Positions 15,502 through 23,642 of a stretch of DNA of 64,000 nucleotides are shown here, piece by piece. Every line of letters begins with the position of its first letter. Position 1 is the stretch's first letter. The notes below the pieces were generated by a model. The model saw only the letters and a program-made list of their open reading frames with translations. It was not told the DNA's origin and did not search any database. The DNA is from Rikenella sp031551865 (GTDB lineage Bacteria > Bacteroidota > Bacteroidia > Bacteroidales > Rikenellaceae): NCBI GenBank assembly GCA_031551865.1, contig JAVBMY010000012.1, positions 1 to 64,000 of the forward strand, written 5' to 3'. The translations under genes were made by a program, and so were the position numbers.

Positions 15502-16422
15502 ATGAATTGCAAATGGCTATTGCCGGTGTGTGCGTTCTTCCTGTCCACCACCGTTGCATTCTCGCAGGAAACGCGGCCCGAAAAACAGGACTTCGTATAT
15601 AAAACGGTCGATGGGCATGACATTTTGGCCACAATCTACCTGCCCGAATCGGCAGAAAAGGTTCCCGTCGTGGTCTATTTCCACGGAGGCGGGTTCATCT
15701 TCGGTAACCGCGAACAAGGGCTGGAAAACGTCCTTCGGGAGAAATTGCTGGCCTCCGATATTGCTGTGGTGTCGGCGGATTACCGGCTGGCGCCGGAAAC
15801 CTATCTCGACGACATACTCCGGGACACCCGAGATGCGGTGGCCTGGATAAAAGCCAACGGGAGCAGCAGGTTTAACATCGACACCAGCAGGATTGCCGTG
15901 GCGGGCGGCTCGGCGGGCGGATACCTGGCGATTGCCAGCGGATTCGATGCCCGGTCTGCCCCCGATGCGATCGTGGCCATTTCCGCGCCCACCGGATTTT
16001 CGACCGAAGGCCTCCGACCGGCGGGGGACCCGGCGTTATTGGAGTCCGTCAAACAAGGCCCGGTCGTCTCGTACGGCGATTACGGCAGCCGGATGGAGTT
16101 GTGGCGCGGCCTTTTGAAAAACGATTTGGGGATGTACGGAGTTTTCGGCTTCGACCCCGTGGCAGCCCCCCGGAAGCTGGAGCGGTACACTCTGACGCAT
16201 AATATCCAACCGGGGTATCCTCCCGTGCTGATCGTCCATGCGAAAAACGACCGCCTGGTGCGGGCAGACGATGCGCGGGCGTTTTATACTTTTTTGCAGG
16301 AAAAGGGAATAGCCTCGGAACTCTATTGGGTGGAAAACGGACACGACTCGGAGTTAATCCGTCAGCATCCCGAGGCGGTGGATGAGATCGTCGCTTTCCT
16401 GAGCAGGCAATTCAACCGATGA
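15502..16422 (+). CDS. secreted alpha/beta-hydrolase esterase (HSL family)
   Basis: A 306-residue serine esterase with a signal peptide (CKWLLPVCAFFLSTTVAFSQ). It has the HSL-family oxyanion motif HGGGF (about residue 60), the YRLAPE segment, and the nucleophile elbow GGSAGGY (GXSXG, about 134). The catalytic Asp is likely in HAKNDRLV (about 250) and the His in ENGHDSEL (about 280). It should act in the periplasm on short acyl esters or lipids. It sits 14 nt downstream of the PlsC/OlsA-like gene, so the two may share a message. Longer in-frame extensions upstream overlap that gene and are not credible. Confidence 0.88.
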   Translation: MNCKWLLPVCAFFLSTTVAFSQETRPEKQDFVYKTVDGHDILATIYLPESAEKVPVVVYFHGGGFIFGNREQGLENVLREKLLASDIAVVSADYRLAPETYLDDILRDTRDAVAWIKANGSSRFNIDTSRIAVAGGSAGGYLAIASGFDARSAPDAIVAISAPTGFSTEGLRPAGDPALLESVKQGPVVSYGDYGSRMELWRGLLKNDLGMYGVFGFDPVAAPRKLERYTLTHNIQPGYPPVLIVHAKNDRLVRADDARAFYTFLQEKGIASELYWVENGHDSELIRQHPEAVDEIVAFLSRQFNR

Positions 16423-16477
16423 ATTGTATAACACGACAAAACCGGACAATGGGCTGACCCCGGAAGCCTACGCTGAG

Positions 16478-16750
16478 AAAAGAGCGGCCACCCCCACGAG
16501 GCGGCTTTGCCGCCTGGGGTGGCCGCGGCATAAACTTCGCAATCTTCGCGGATGAAAGAAGCGCCACCCTCCGCCCCTTCAGGGCGGGCTCCCTCCTTCG
16601 CTACGGATGCCCTTGAGGCATCCTGCGCTCAGTCGATACGGCCCCGGAGCCTGCCCTGGGCGAAGCCGAACGCGGGGGCCGTTGAGCTGCTCACTCTGCG
16701 CCCGCGGCCGCAAAGTTCGGAGAAATTCGGCCGCCTGACGGCGGCCTCCC
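16478..16750. repeat. GGAGAAA-type palindromic mosaic
   Basis: Three joined modules. (1) A GGCCACCCC/GGGGTGGCC palindrome ending in CGCGGCATAAAC. (2) A GAAAGAAGCGCC linker with CGCCC/GGGCG arms. (3) A linker CTCCCTCCTTCGC, a hairpin GGATGCC-CTTGA-GGCATCC, then CTCAGTCGATACGGCCCC. A short CGGAGAAATTCGGCCGCC palindrome ends just before rsmH. No gene is seen in 16423-16760. Confidence 0.7.
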
Positions 16751-16760
16751 CTTAAAAACC

Positions 16761-17663
16761 ATGACCGACGACTACCACATACCCGTATTGCTTGAGCGCA
16801 GCGTCGACGGGCTCGGCATGCAGCCCGGCGGCACTTACGTCGACGTCACTTTCGGCGGCGGCGGACACTCGCGCGAGATCTTGCGGCGGCTCGGCCGTAA
16901 CGGACGGCTCATCTCGCTCGACCAGGACGCCGACGCGCTGGCCAACGCCCCGCAAGACAAGCGGCTGACCCTCGTGCACGGCAACTTCAGGTTCCTGCGC
17001 GGCTACGTGCGCGCCGCCGGTTGCGAACAGGCCGACGGCATTTTGGCCGACCTCGGCGTGTCGTCGCACCACTTCGACACCGCCGGACGCGGTTTCTCGT
17101 TCCGGTTCGAGGGGCCCCTCGACATGCGCATGAACCAGCGCGGAGGCCCCACCGCCGCCGACATCGTGAACAACTACGAGCCCCAGGCACTGGCCACCCT
17201 CTTCGGCCGCTACGGCGAACTCGACAAGCCCTTCCGCATCGCCAACGCTATCGAGAAAGCCCGCCTCGAACACCCCATCCGCACCATCGAAGAACTGCTG
17301 GCCGCCGTGGAGCATTGCACGCCCCGGGGCGCCGAGTCGAAATTCCGCGCCAAGCTGTTCCAGGCCCTGCGCATCGAAGTGAACGGCGAAATGACCGCCC
17401 TCGAAATGATGCTTTCGCAAGCCATCCGGCTGCTTAAACCCGGCGGGCGGCTGTCGGTAATCACCTACCACTCGCTCGAAGACCGCATGGTCAAAAACTT
17501 CATCCGCAGCGGCAACGCCGCCGGGAACATAGAGAAAGACTTCTTCGGCAACGCCAGTGCCCCGCTCAGAGCCATCGGCAAAGCCGGAGAACCCACCGCC
17601 GCCGAGATCGCCGACAACCCCCGGGCCCGGAGCGCCCGGCTGCGGGTGGCCGAGAAACTATAG
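16761..17663 (+). CDS. rsmH: 16S rRNA m4C1402 methyltransferase
   Basis: RsmH (MraW) methylates N4 of C1402 in the ribosomal P site using S-adenosylmethionine. The 300-residue protein shows HIPVLLERSVDGL at the start, the SAM-binding DVTFGGGGHS (about 28-37), SLDQDADA, ILADLGVSSHHFD, GRGFSFRFEGPLDMRMN, and C-terminal GGRLSVITYHSLEDRMVKNF. It normally opens the dcw cluster behind mraZ. Here mraZ is absent and the upstream neighbour is a repeat and an esterase gene. The next gene is the FtsL-like protein, after 136 bp of degenerate palindromes. Confidence 0.96.
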   Translation: MTDDYHIPVLLERSVDGLGMQPGGTYVDVTFGGGGHSREILRRLGRNGRLISLDQDADALANAPQDKRLTLVHGNFRFLRGYVRAAGCEQADGILADLGVSSHHFDTAGRGFSFRFEGPLDMRMNQRGGPTAADIVNNYEPQALATLFGRYGELDKPFRIANAIEKARLEHPIRTIEELLAAVEHCTPRGAESKFRAKLFQALRIEVNGEMTALEMMLSQAIRLLKPGGRLSVITYHSLEDRMVKNFIRSGNAAGNIEKDFFGNASAPLRAIGKAGEPTAAEIADNPRARSARLRVAEKL

Positions 17664-17799
17664 CAACAGCGGCGCCTGACTGACGAGCGATAAAGGCAGG
17701 CAGGCTGCCGAAAGAACCCGGGAGTGCGCAAACGCACCCGCCCGGCGGGCAGGCCGCTCCCAAACTCCCGGCTGCAGCACGACATTCCACATCCCGACC

Positions 17800-18432
17800 A
17801 TGCGCAACAAACACCGACATACCCCGTTCGAAACCGACGATTTCCTCGAAGAGACTGCTACAGGCCGTGAGTCCGGAGACGCCCGTTACGCGACCGGAAA
17901 AGAAGCCGGGCCATGGGCAGCGTCCGGCGACTACCCGGCCGAAGATGAGACCTACGCCCCCGAAGCCTACGACGACCCCTTCACCCTGCCCCGCCCCGGG
18001 GGTCCCCGGCGCCCGCGCCGCAAAATGAACATCGGGCAATTCTTCACCGGCAGCGTCATCGAGCGCAAAGGCTTCACCCGCCTGCTACCCGTGGTGGTAT
18101 TTGTGGTTGTACTGATGCTGCTCTACATCGGCAACGGTTTCCGGGTGCAGGAAAAACACAGCCGCATCGACCAGCTCGACAACGAACTGAAGCGCCTCAA
18201 AACCCTCTCGGCCACCACCACCGCCGCCCGCATGAGCCTCACGCGGCAGGGGCGGATCGAAGAGCTCATCCGACAGCGCAACATCCCGCTCACTTTCGGC
18301 AAAAACCCCGTCCACATCATCGACCCACGGCCACCCGGGCTGGCCCCCTCGTCCGCTACCCCACAACCGCCCGTTTCAAACCCGGCCCCCGACGAATCCG
18401 GGACCAACACCGGCGCCGATATCCATGAATAG
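17800..18432 (+). CDS. ftsL: FtsL-like cell division protein
   Basis: A 210-residue single-pass membrane protein. A long acidic, proline-rich cytoplasmic N terminus (1-78) is followed by a basic stretch, one transmembrane helix (about 95-111, RLLPVVVFVVVLMLLYIG), a short periplasmic coiled coil (KHSRIDQLDNELKRLKTLSA, then RMSLTRQGRIEELI) and a Pro-rich tail. Topology, coiled coil and position directly after rsmH identify it as the Bacteroidetes FtsL equivalent, which forms the FtsQLB complex at the septum. The extended N-terminal region is unusual compared with the roughly 100-residue FtsL of other phyla. It overlaps the next gene by 8 nt. Confidence 0.8.
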   Translation: MRNKHRHTPFETDDFLEETATGRESGDARYATGKEAGPWAASGDYPAEDETYAPEAYDDPFTLPRPGGPRRPRRKMNIGQFFTGSVIERKGFTRLLPVVVFVVVLMLLYIGNGFRVQEKHSRIDQLDNELKRLKTLSATTTAARMSLTRQGRIEELIRQRNIPLTFGKNPVHIIDPRPPGLAPSSATPQPPVSNPAPDESGTNTGADIHE

Positions 18433-19402
18433 CCCGGCGACATACCCGTGGGGCGACGGGCGGCGCTACAACAGCTACTCGCGCCACTTCCGCGAACTGT
18501 TCGGGACCCGCCTGCAAAAAGTCGCCGTCGACGCCGGATTCACCTGTCCCAACCGCGACGGCACCGTCGGCACCGGAGGCTGCACCTTCTGCAACAACGC
18601 CGCCTTCACCCCCTCGTACTGCGCGGCGGCGCTGAGCGTCGGAGAGCAGATCGAGACCGGGATCGCTTTCCACGCCCGCCGCTACCGCAAAGCCGGAGGC
18701 TATCTGGTCTACTTCCAGAGTTTTTCGAACACCCATAAACCTTTGGCCGAATTGCGCGTCATATACGACGAAGCGGCCGCCCATCCCGACGTGCGCGGCA
18801 TCGTGGTCGGCACCCGCCCCGACTGCGTCGACGCCGCGAAACTCGACTATTTCGCCACGCTCGCTGCCCGCAGCGGGCGCCACATTGTGCTGGAATACGG
18901 CATCGAATCGGTCTACGACGACACCCTGCGCGCCATTAACCGCGGACACGACTTCGCCGCAGCGGAGCGGGCCGTTGCGATGACCGCCGAGCGCGGCCTC
19001 CCGTGCGGTGCCCACTTCATCGTGGGACTACCCGGTGAAACCGACGAGATGATCCGCGCCTCGGCCACGGCGATCAACGCCTTACCGCTCGACAGCGTGA
19101 AATTCCACCAGTTGCAGATCCACCGCGGCACAGCCATGGCCGCCAGTTTCGCCGCCGATCCGTCGCGATACCGTTTTTTCGGGTTGTCAGCATACCTCGA
19201 CCTGATGGCCGACCTGCTCGAACGGCTGCGGCCCACGCTGATCGTCGAGCGATTCGCAGGCGAGGCCCCGCCGCGCTTCCTGGCCGAAGGAAGCGGCAAC
19301 ACCTGGCACGGCGTGCGCAACGAACGCTTCGTGCAACTGCTCGAACAGCGCCTCGAAGCGCGCGACGCCTGGCAGGGGCGGCTGGTGCCACAGGGCTACT
19401 GA
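18425..19402 (+). CDS. YhcC-type radical SAM protein
   Basis: A 325-residue protein of the YhcC family (TIGR01212). It has the iron-sulfur cysteines Cys41, Cys53 and Cys56 in CPNRDG...GGCTFC, with a spacing wider than classical CX3CX2C but typical of this family. It also has YFQSFSNTHKP, GTRPDCV, LEYGIESVYDDTL, and GAHFIVGLPGETDEMI at the SAM-binding region. The molecular role of the family is not settled. Its start overlaps the end of ftsL by 8 nt, implying translational coupling inside the dcw region, which is an unexpected place for it. Confidence 0.9.
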   Translation: MNSPATYPWGDGRRYNSYSRHFRELFGTRLQKVAVDAGFTCPNRDGTVGTGGCTFCNNAAFTPSYCAAALSVGEQIETGIAFHARRYRKAGGYLVYFQSFSNTHKPLAELRVIYDEAAAHPDVRGIVVGTRPDCVDAAKLDYFATLAARSGRHIVLEYGIESVYDDTLRAINRGHDFAAAERAVAMTAERGLPCGAHFIVGLPGETDEMIRASATAINALPLDSVKFHQLQIHRGTAMAASFAADPSRYRFFGLSAYLDLMADLLERLRPTLIVERFAGEAPPRFLAEGSGNTWHGVRNERFVQLLEQRLEARDAWQGRLVPQGY

Positions 19403-19404
19403 GA

Positions 19405-19620
19405 AAAATCGGGGCTCCCCACCCCGCGAGCGGGCTTCGCCGCCGGGAAAACCCGATGGACTAAAGCGGCCCGCGCCAGCCACCGAAGCGCGCCATCGCG
19501 CGTTTGGTGCGGATCGCGGAGTTTATCCTGAGCAACCTGCGCGGCAGGCGCCCGAAGGACTCGCTACACTGTGCCGACACAGAGAAAGGCAGGCCTGCTC
19601 CGCAGGCCGCCCCGCCATAC
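19405..19620. repeat. degenerate palindromic repeat modules
   Basis: Begins GAGAAAAATCGGGGCTCCCC and includes a GAGAAAGGCAGGCCTGC-TCC-GCAGGCC palindrome (about 19580-19608), the same terminal module as at 23545 and 28755 with a different loop. No gene is seen before the TPR promoter. Confidence 0.6.
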
Positions 19621-19677
19621 AAAGCCGCCACCCGGCAAACGCAGCCCTGCCCCCCCCAACAACCCACCGAAAATCCC

Positions 19678-19685
19678 TATCTTTG
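19678..19685 (+). promoter_or_regulatory. -7 promoter box 5 nt from the start codon
   Basis: TATCTTTG followed by ACCCG and then ATG at 19691. It predicts a leaderless mRNA and rules out the longer frame opening at 19571. Confidence 0.7.
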
Positions 19686-19690
19686 ACCCG

Positions 19691-21694
19691 ATGAAAAAAC
19701 TACTGGCGACCCTCCTGTTCGGCATCACCCTGGTGACCGGCCTTGCCGAAAGCGCCCGGGCGCAGCTCAACAAACCCTATTTCTTCTACCTCGGCCGCGA
19801 ATACATCATCGCCGGCCGCTACCGCGAAGCCATCGATGCCCTGAACATGCTCCTGCGTACCGAAACCAAAGAGTACGAAGGCTACTTCCTGCGCGGCGTC
19901 GCCAAATACAACCTCGACGACCTGCTCGGCGCCGAGGCCGATTTCACGCGCGCCGTCGAAGAGAACCCCGTCTACACGCTCGCCTACCAATACCGCGCCA
20001 TCACCCGCTCGCGGATGGGCAACTACGAAGAAGGGCTGCAAGACTACAACGCCGCCCTCGAACTGCGTCCCTCATTGTCGCCCGTCTATTTCAGCCGGGG
20101 GGTGACCTACTTCCTCAACCAGCAATTCGAAGCCGCCGCCGCCGACTTCACCCAATACCTCAAGAATGAGCCCACCGACGTCAACGCCCTCACCAACCGC
20201 GGCACCTGCTACCTCTACCTCAAAGACACCGTGCGGGCCTACGCCGACTTCAACCGCGCCGTGGCCGTCAACCCCCGCAACGCCGAAGGCTACTTCCGCC
20301 GCGGCATCCTCGAAGTGTCGCAGCACAACTACGACCAGGGCATCGCCGACCTCGACCGCGCCGCCCAGCTCAACGACCGGTGGAGCCCCGTATTCTTCTA
20401 CCGCGCCCGCGCCAAAGCCGCACAAAACAAAGTCATCGAAGCCCTCGCCGACATGAACCGCGCCATCGATTGCGACACCACCAACTCCGTGGCCTACTTC
20501 AACCGCGCCCTGCTGCTCGGCGAGATCGGCGACTACTCGGGCGCCATCGCCGACTACGACCGCGTAGCCCTCTACAACCCCGGCAACGTGCTCGTCGTCT
20601 TCAACCGCGCTTCGGTCAAGGCCCGTATCGGCGACCTGCGCGGCGCCATCGCCGACTACACGCGCGCCATCGAACTCTACCCCGACTTCGCGAACGCCTA
20701 CCTGCGCCGTGCCGACCTCAAAGCCCAACTGCGCGACACGCGCGGCGCCGAAACCGACCGCCGCACCGCCAAAACCAAGATCGAGGCCTACCGCAACCAA
20801 CTGGCCGACCGCTCGTTCTCGGAGTTCGCCGACACCAGCCGCCAGATGAACCAGATGCTCTCGTTCGACGCCGATTTCGGCGACAATCCCCTGCAAGCCA
20901 TGACCAGCGACGCCCGCCGCGACGCCCGCCTGCTCCCCTTGTTCCGGGTAACCATCGTGCCGCAGGACACCGTCGCCCTATATACCCAGCGCAACTATTA
21001 CAACGAGCGCCAGGTCCGGCTCCTCGGGTCGCTTGCCGGGCCCGCAGGCTACACCTTCGCCCTCGGGACCCCGGCTTCCGGTTCGGTGCCCACCGACAGC
21101 ATCGCCGCGTGGGACACCGCCAACGACAAGCCCGAGACCTGGGAAGCCTATTTCCGCAAAGGGCTGACCCAAAGCGCCCTGACCCAGTACACCTCGGCGA
21201 TGAGCTACTACACCCGCTCGCTGCACGAAAAGGGCGACAACCCCTACACCTACCTCAACCGCGCTGTGACGCAAGCCGAGATGATCGAATTCATCTCGTC
21301 GCTCGCCGGTAAATCGGCCCTGCAGACCATCGCCATCGGCGAAAACAATGACCCCGCCGCCCGCCTGCTGCAAGGCGAATCGCGCCCCACCTACGACTAC
21401 AGCGAAGCGATCCGCGACCTGCGCCGCGCCGCCGACCTGATGCCCGAACTGCCCTACGTATACTACAACCTGGCCAACCTCTACTGCCTGAGCGGCGACC
21501 TGCCGGGGGCCATCGACCTCTACACGCAGGCCATCGAGCGCTGGCCCGAATTCGCCGAAGCCTACTACAACCGGGGCCTGGTGCAGATCTTCCTGCGCGA
21601 CGTGCAGAAAGGCTGCATGGACATCAGCAAAGCCGGCGAGCTCGGCCTGCAGGACGCCTACCGCACCCTGCGCGTCTACTGCATCAAGAAATAA
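19691..21694 (+). CDS. exported tetratricopeptide-repeat protein
   Basis: A 667-residue protein with a signal peptide (KKLLATLLFGITLVTGLAESARAQ). Two arrays of TPR units follow, about residues 27-370 and 520-667, recognised by the recurring pattern of an A-x-x-x-Y/F-x-R-G turn followed by D-Y/F-x-R/A-A-I/V-x-L/V-x-P, for example YRAITRSRMGNYEEGLQDYNA. A non-TPR spacer separates the arrays (about 370-520). Such proteins act as periplasmic or outer-membrane scaffolds; no catalytic motif is visible. It sits within the scattered dcw cluster with its own promoter and terminator, so a cell-envelope role is plausible but unproven. Confidence 0.85.
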   Translation: MKKLLATLLFGITLVTGLAESARAQLNKPYFFYLGREYIIAGRYREAIDALNMLLRTETKEYEGYFLRGVAKYNLDDLLGAEADFTRAVEENPVYTLAYQYRAITRSRMGNYEEGLQDYNAALELRPSLSPVYFSRGVTYFLNQQFEAAAADFTQYLKNEPTDVNALTNRGTCYLYLKDTVRAYADFNRAVAVNPRNAEGYFRRGILEVSQHNYDQGIADLDRAAQLNDRWSPVFFYRARAKAAQNKVIEALADMNRAIDCDTTNSVAYFNRALLLGEIGDYSGAIADYDRVALYNPGNVLVVFNRASVKARIGDLRGAIADYTRAIELYPDFANAYLRRADLKAQLRDTRGAETDRRTAKTKIEAYRNQLADRSFSEFADTSRQMNQMLSFDADFGDNPLQAMTSDARRDARLLPLFRVTIVPQDTVALYTQRNYYNERQVRLLGSLAGPAGYTFALGTPASGSVPTDSIAAWDTANDKPETWEAYFRKGLTQSALTQYTSAMSYYTRSLHEKGDNPYTYLNRAVTQAEMIEFISSLAGKSALQTIAIGENNDPAARLLQGESRPTYDYSEAIRDLRRAADLMPELPYVYYNLANLYCLSGDLPGAIDLYTQAIERWPEFAEAYYNRGLVQIFLRDVQKGCMDISKAGELGLQDAYRTLRVYCIKK

Positions 21695-21699
21695 GGCCG

Positions 21700-21735
21700 A
21701 GCCGTAAATCGTTCGTTAAACGATTTACGGCTTTG
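21700..21735 (+). terminator. terminator hairpin after the TPR gene
   Basis: AGCCGTAAATCGTT (21700-21713) pairs perfectly with 21719-21732, followed by TTG. It lies 6 nt after the stop codon. Confidence 0.65.
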
Positions 21736-21813
21736 AATCCGCTCTGCGGCTTCCTCCTCCTTGCGCCTCGGCAATCTGCAAATAAATTTGCATTGCACTC
21801 GGCTACTGCGCCG
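21736..21813 (-). repeat. ~80-bp structured repeat, minus-strand copy
   Basis: Read on the minus strand: GCGCAGTAGCCGAGTGCAAT, an AT-rich loop, ATTGCCGAGGCGC, AAGGAGGAGGAAG and the terminal hairpin CCGC-AGA-GCGG. Same family as 1074, 37174, 38894 and 58151. Confidence 0.75.
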
Positions 21814-21841
21814 GGTCTTAATGCTTGAGGTTCGAGGGAGC

Positions 21842-21932
21842 GGGATTTCGGGGTAGTGGCTTCAAAAAAAGCATCGACGCTACCCTCGCGCCACGCCGGG
21901 TCCTTTTTTTGAAGCCACTACCCCGAAATCCC
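21842..21932. repeat. 29-bp perfect inverted repeat around a conserved 33-nt loop
   Basis: The arms 21842-21870 and 21904-21932 are exact complements, with seven A and seven T at the loop-proximal ends. The loop (21871-21903) read on the minus strand begins GGACCCGGCG and ends GTCGATGC, matching the loop at 10053-10098 apart from an internal length difference. The arm sequences of the two elements differ. No gene is seen in 21695-22014. Confidence 0.85.
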
Positions 21933-22014
21933 TTGAGAACAAAACAACCCGGTGGAGGGAGTGGAAAAAAGGAAAAGAAGAAAAACAATAATGAAATTAT
22001 ATTAACCCACCCTT

Positions 22015-23403
22015 ATGGTAGAAAAAATCAAACGAAAACTGGCCCATTCGCCCTCGGCGCGCTGGATTGTGCTGGCCATGGTCTCGCTCACCATGTTCGC
22101 CGGCTACTTCCTGTGCGACGTGATGGCGCCCCTGAAAAACGCCATGACCGAACTCTTCGGCTGGGACAACACCGACTTCGGCATCTTCAACAGCGGCTAC
22201 GGCTGGCTGAACGTATTCCTGCTGATGCTCATCTTCGGCGGTATCCTGCTCGACCGCTGGGGCCCGCGCCGCACCGGCGTGCTGGCCGTAGGAGTGATGG
22301 TGATCGGCATCGCCGTTAAATACTATGCCGTCGCCTTCATGGACGGCCACGAAATGAGCCACTTCTGGTTCTTCGGCGAGCGTGCCGTCCGAACCCAGGT
22401 GTTGCTGGCCGCCGCCGGCTTCGCCATCTTCGCCCTGGGCTACGAAGTCGTGGGGATCACCGCCACCAAGATCATCGTCCGCTGGTTCAAAGGCCGGGAA
22501 ACCGCCCTCGCCCTGGGGCTGAACGTATCGCTGGCGCGCCTGGGCAGCGCCCTGGCCATGATCGCCCCCGTGCCGCTGTACAAGTGGTCGGGTTCGATCG
22601 GTTTTCCCATCCTGTTCGGTTTGGTATTACTGGCCATCGGTTTTGTGGGCTTTATGGTCTACGTGGTGATAGAACGCGACGCCACGGCCGCCGACACCAA
22701 GTCCGCCGAAGCCGAGCGCTTTCACCTGCGCGACGTATTCACGATCTTCGCGATGCGCGGATTCTGGTACGTGGCCATGCTCTGCCTGCTCTTCTACTCG
22801 GCCATCTTCCCGTTCCTGAAATACGCCCCGGACATCATGATGCAGAAGTTCGGCATCAGCGAATCGTGGTCGGGATTCGTGCCGTCGTTGCTGCCCTTCG
22901 GAGCCATACTGCTTACGCCTCTGTTCGGCAACATCTACGACCGGCGCGGAAAAGGAGCCACGATGATGATCCTCGGGTCGCTGATGCTGGTCTTCATATA
23001 TTCGATCTTTGCAATCCCGGCCGCCAGCCACTGGCTGATTGCCGCCGGGCTCGTCATCGCCATGGGAATCGCCTTCTCGCTGGTGCCCTCGGCCATGTGG
23101 CCCTCGGTGCCGAAGATGATCCCCGAGCGCAAACTCGGCACCGCCTACGCCCTGATCTTCTGGATCCAGAACGTTGGGCTTTCGTGCGTTCCGCTGCTGA
23201 TCGGATGGATGCTCGACCGCTGGGGAACACTGCCCCCGGCCGTGGTCGACGGGAAAGCAGTCGCCCAATACGACTACACCCTGCCCATGCTCGCTTTTCT
23301 GTGCATCAGTGGCCTGGCCGTACTCTTCGGCCTGCTGCTCAAACGCGAAGACCGCCTGCGCGGCTACGGTCTCGAAAAACCGAACATCACTACTGCAGCG
23401 TAA
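22015..23403 (+). CDS. major facilitator superfamily transporter
   Basis: A 462-residue membrane protein with twelve predicted helices in two halves. The MFS signature loop between helices 2 and 3 is GGILLDRWGPRRTGV (about 76-90). The second-half equivalent is GNIYDRRGKGATM (about 305). The loop between helices 6 and 7 is short and charged (ERDATAADTKSAEAERFHLRD). Substrate specificity cannot be read. It stands alone between repeat-filled intergenic regions within the dispersed dcw cluster. The start at 22015 gives a short basic N terminus before the first helix. Confidence 0.88.
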   Translation: MVEKIKRKLAHSPSARWIVLAMVSLTMFAGYFLCDVMAPLKNAMTELFGWDNTDFGIFNSGYGWLNVFLLMLIFGGILLDRWGPRRTGVLAVGVMVIGIAVKYYAVAFMDGHEMSHFWFFGERAVRTQVLLAAAGFAIFALGYEVVGITATKIIVRWFKGRETALALGLNVSLARLGSALAMIAPVPLYKWSGSIGFPILFGLVLLAIGFVGFMVYVVIERDATAADTKSAEAERFHLRDVFTIFAMRGFWYVAMLCLLFYSAIFPFLKYAPDIMMQKFGISESWSGFVPSLLPFGAILLTPLFGNIYDRRGKGATMMILGSLMLVFIYSIFAIPAASHWLIAAGLVIAMGIAFSLVPSAMWPSVPKMIPERKLGTAYALIFWIQNVGLSCVPLLIGWMLDRWGTLPPAVVDGKAVAQYDYTLPMLAFLCISGLAVLFGLLLKREDRLRGYGLEKPNITTAA

Positions 23404-23419
23404 AACGAAAAGTTTCTCT

Positions 23420-23580
23420 GAACAAAGAGCGGCCAGCCCACCGGGTTGGCCGCTGTCATAAGCATGGCACCCTTCACCGAGAAAGAAGCGCCCGGCCTTG
23501 CTAAGCACACCCTCCGGTGCGCCGCTCGGCCACAAAGTCCGGAGAAAAGCAGGCCTGCCTTACGGCAAGCCGCACAATAG
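23420..23580. repeat. GGAGAAA-type palindromic mosaic
   Basis: Modules: AGAGCGGCCAGCCCAC-CGG-GTTGGCCGCT, then a CATAAGCATGGCACCC linker, GAGAAAGAAGCGCCCGGCC, the small hairpin GCACACCCTCCGGTGC, and CCGGAGAAAAGCAGGCCTGCC-TTAC-GGCAAGCC. The linkers match those at 28630-28795 almost base for base. Confidence 0.75.
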
Positions 23581-23627
23581 ACGCGAAAAGCCTTCCGAAC
23601 ACCCTTGCCAGCGTGGGGCAAAATGCG

Positions 23628-23635
23628 TAGCTTTG
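23628..23635 (+). promoter_or_regulatory. ftsW promoter, -7 box 7 nt from the start codon
   Basis: TAGCTTTG with TTG at 23605-23607 (20 bp upstream) as the -33 element. The ATG at 23643 follows after CAGGCAT, so the transcript is predicted to be leaderless. Confidence 0.7.
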
Positions 23636-23642
23636 CAGGCAT

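Noticed and set aside
23466..23480. Third sigma-54-like promoter (TGGCACCCTTCACC) before ftsW
   Set aside because: It lacks the GC at -12 with correct spacing and is part of a repeat linker; ftsW has a consensus TAGCTTTG box.
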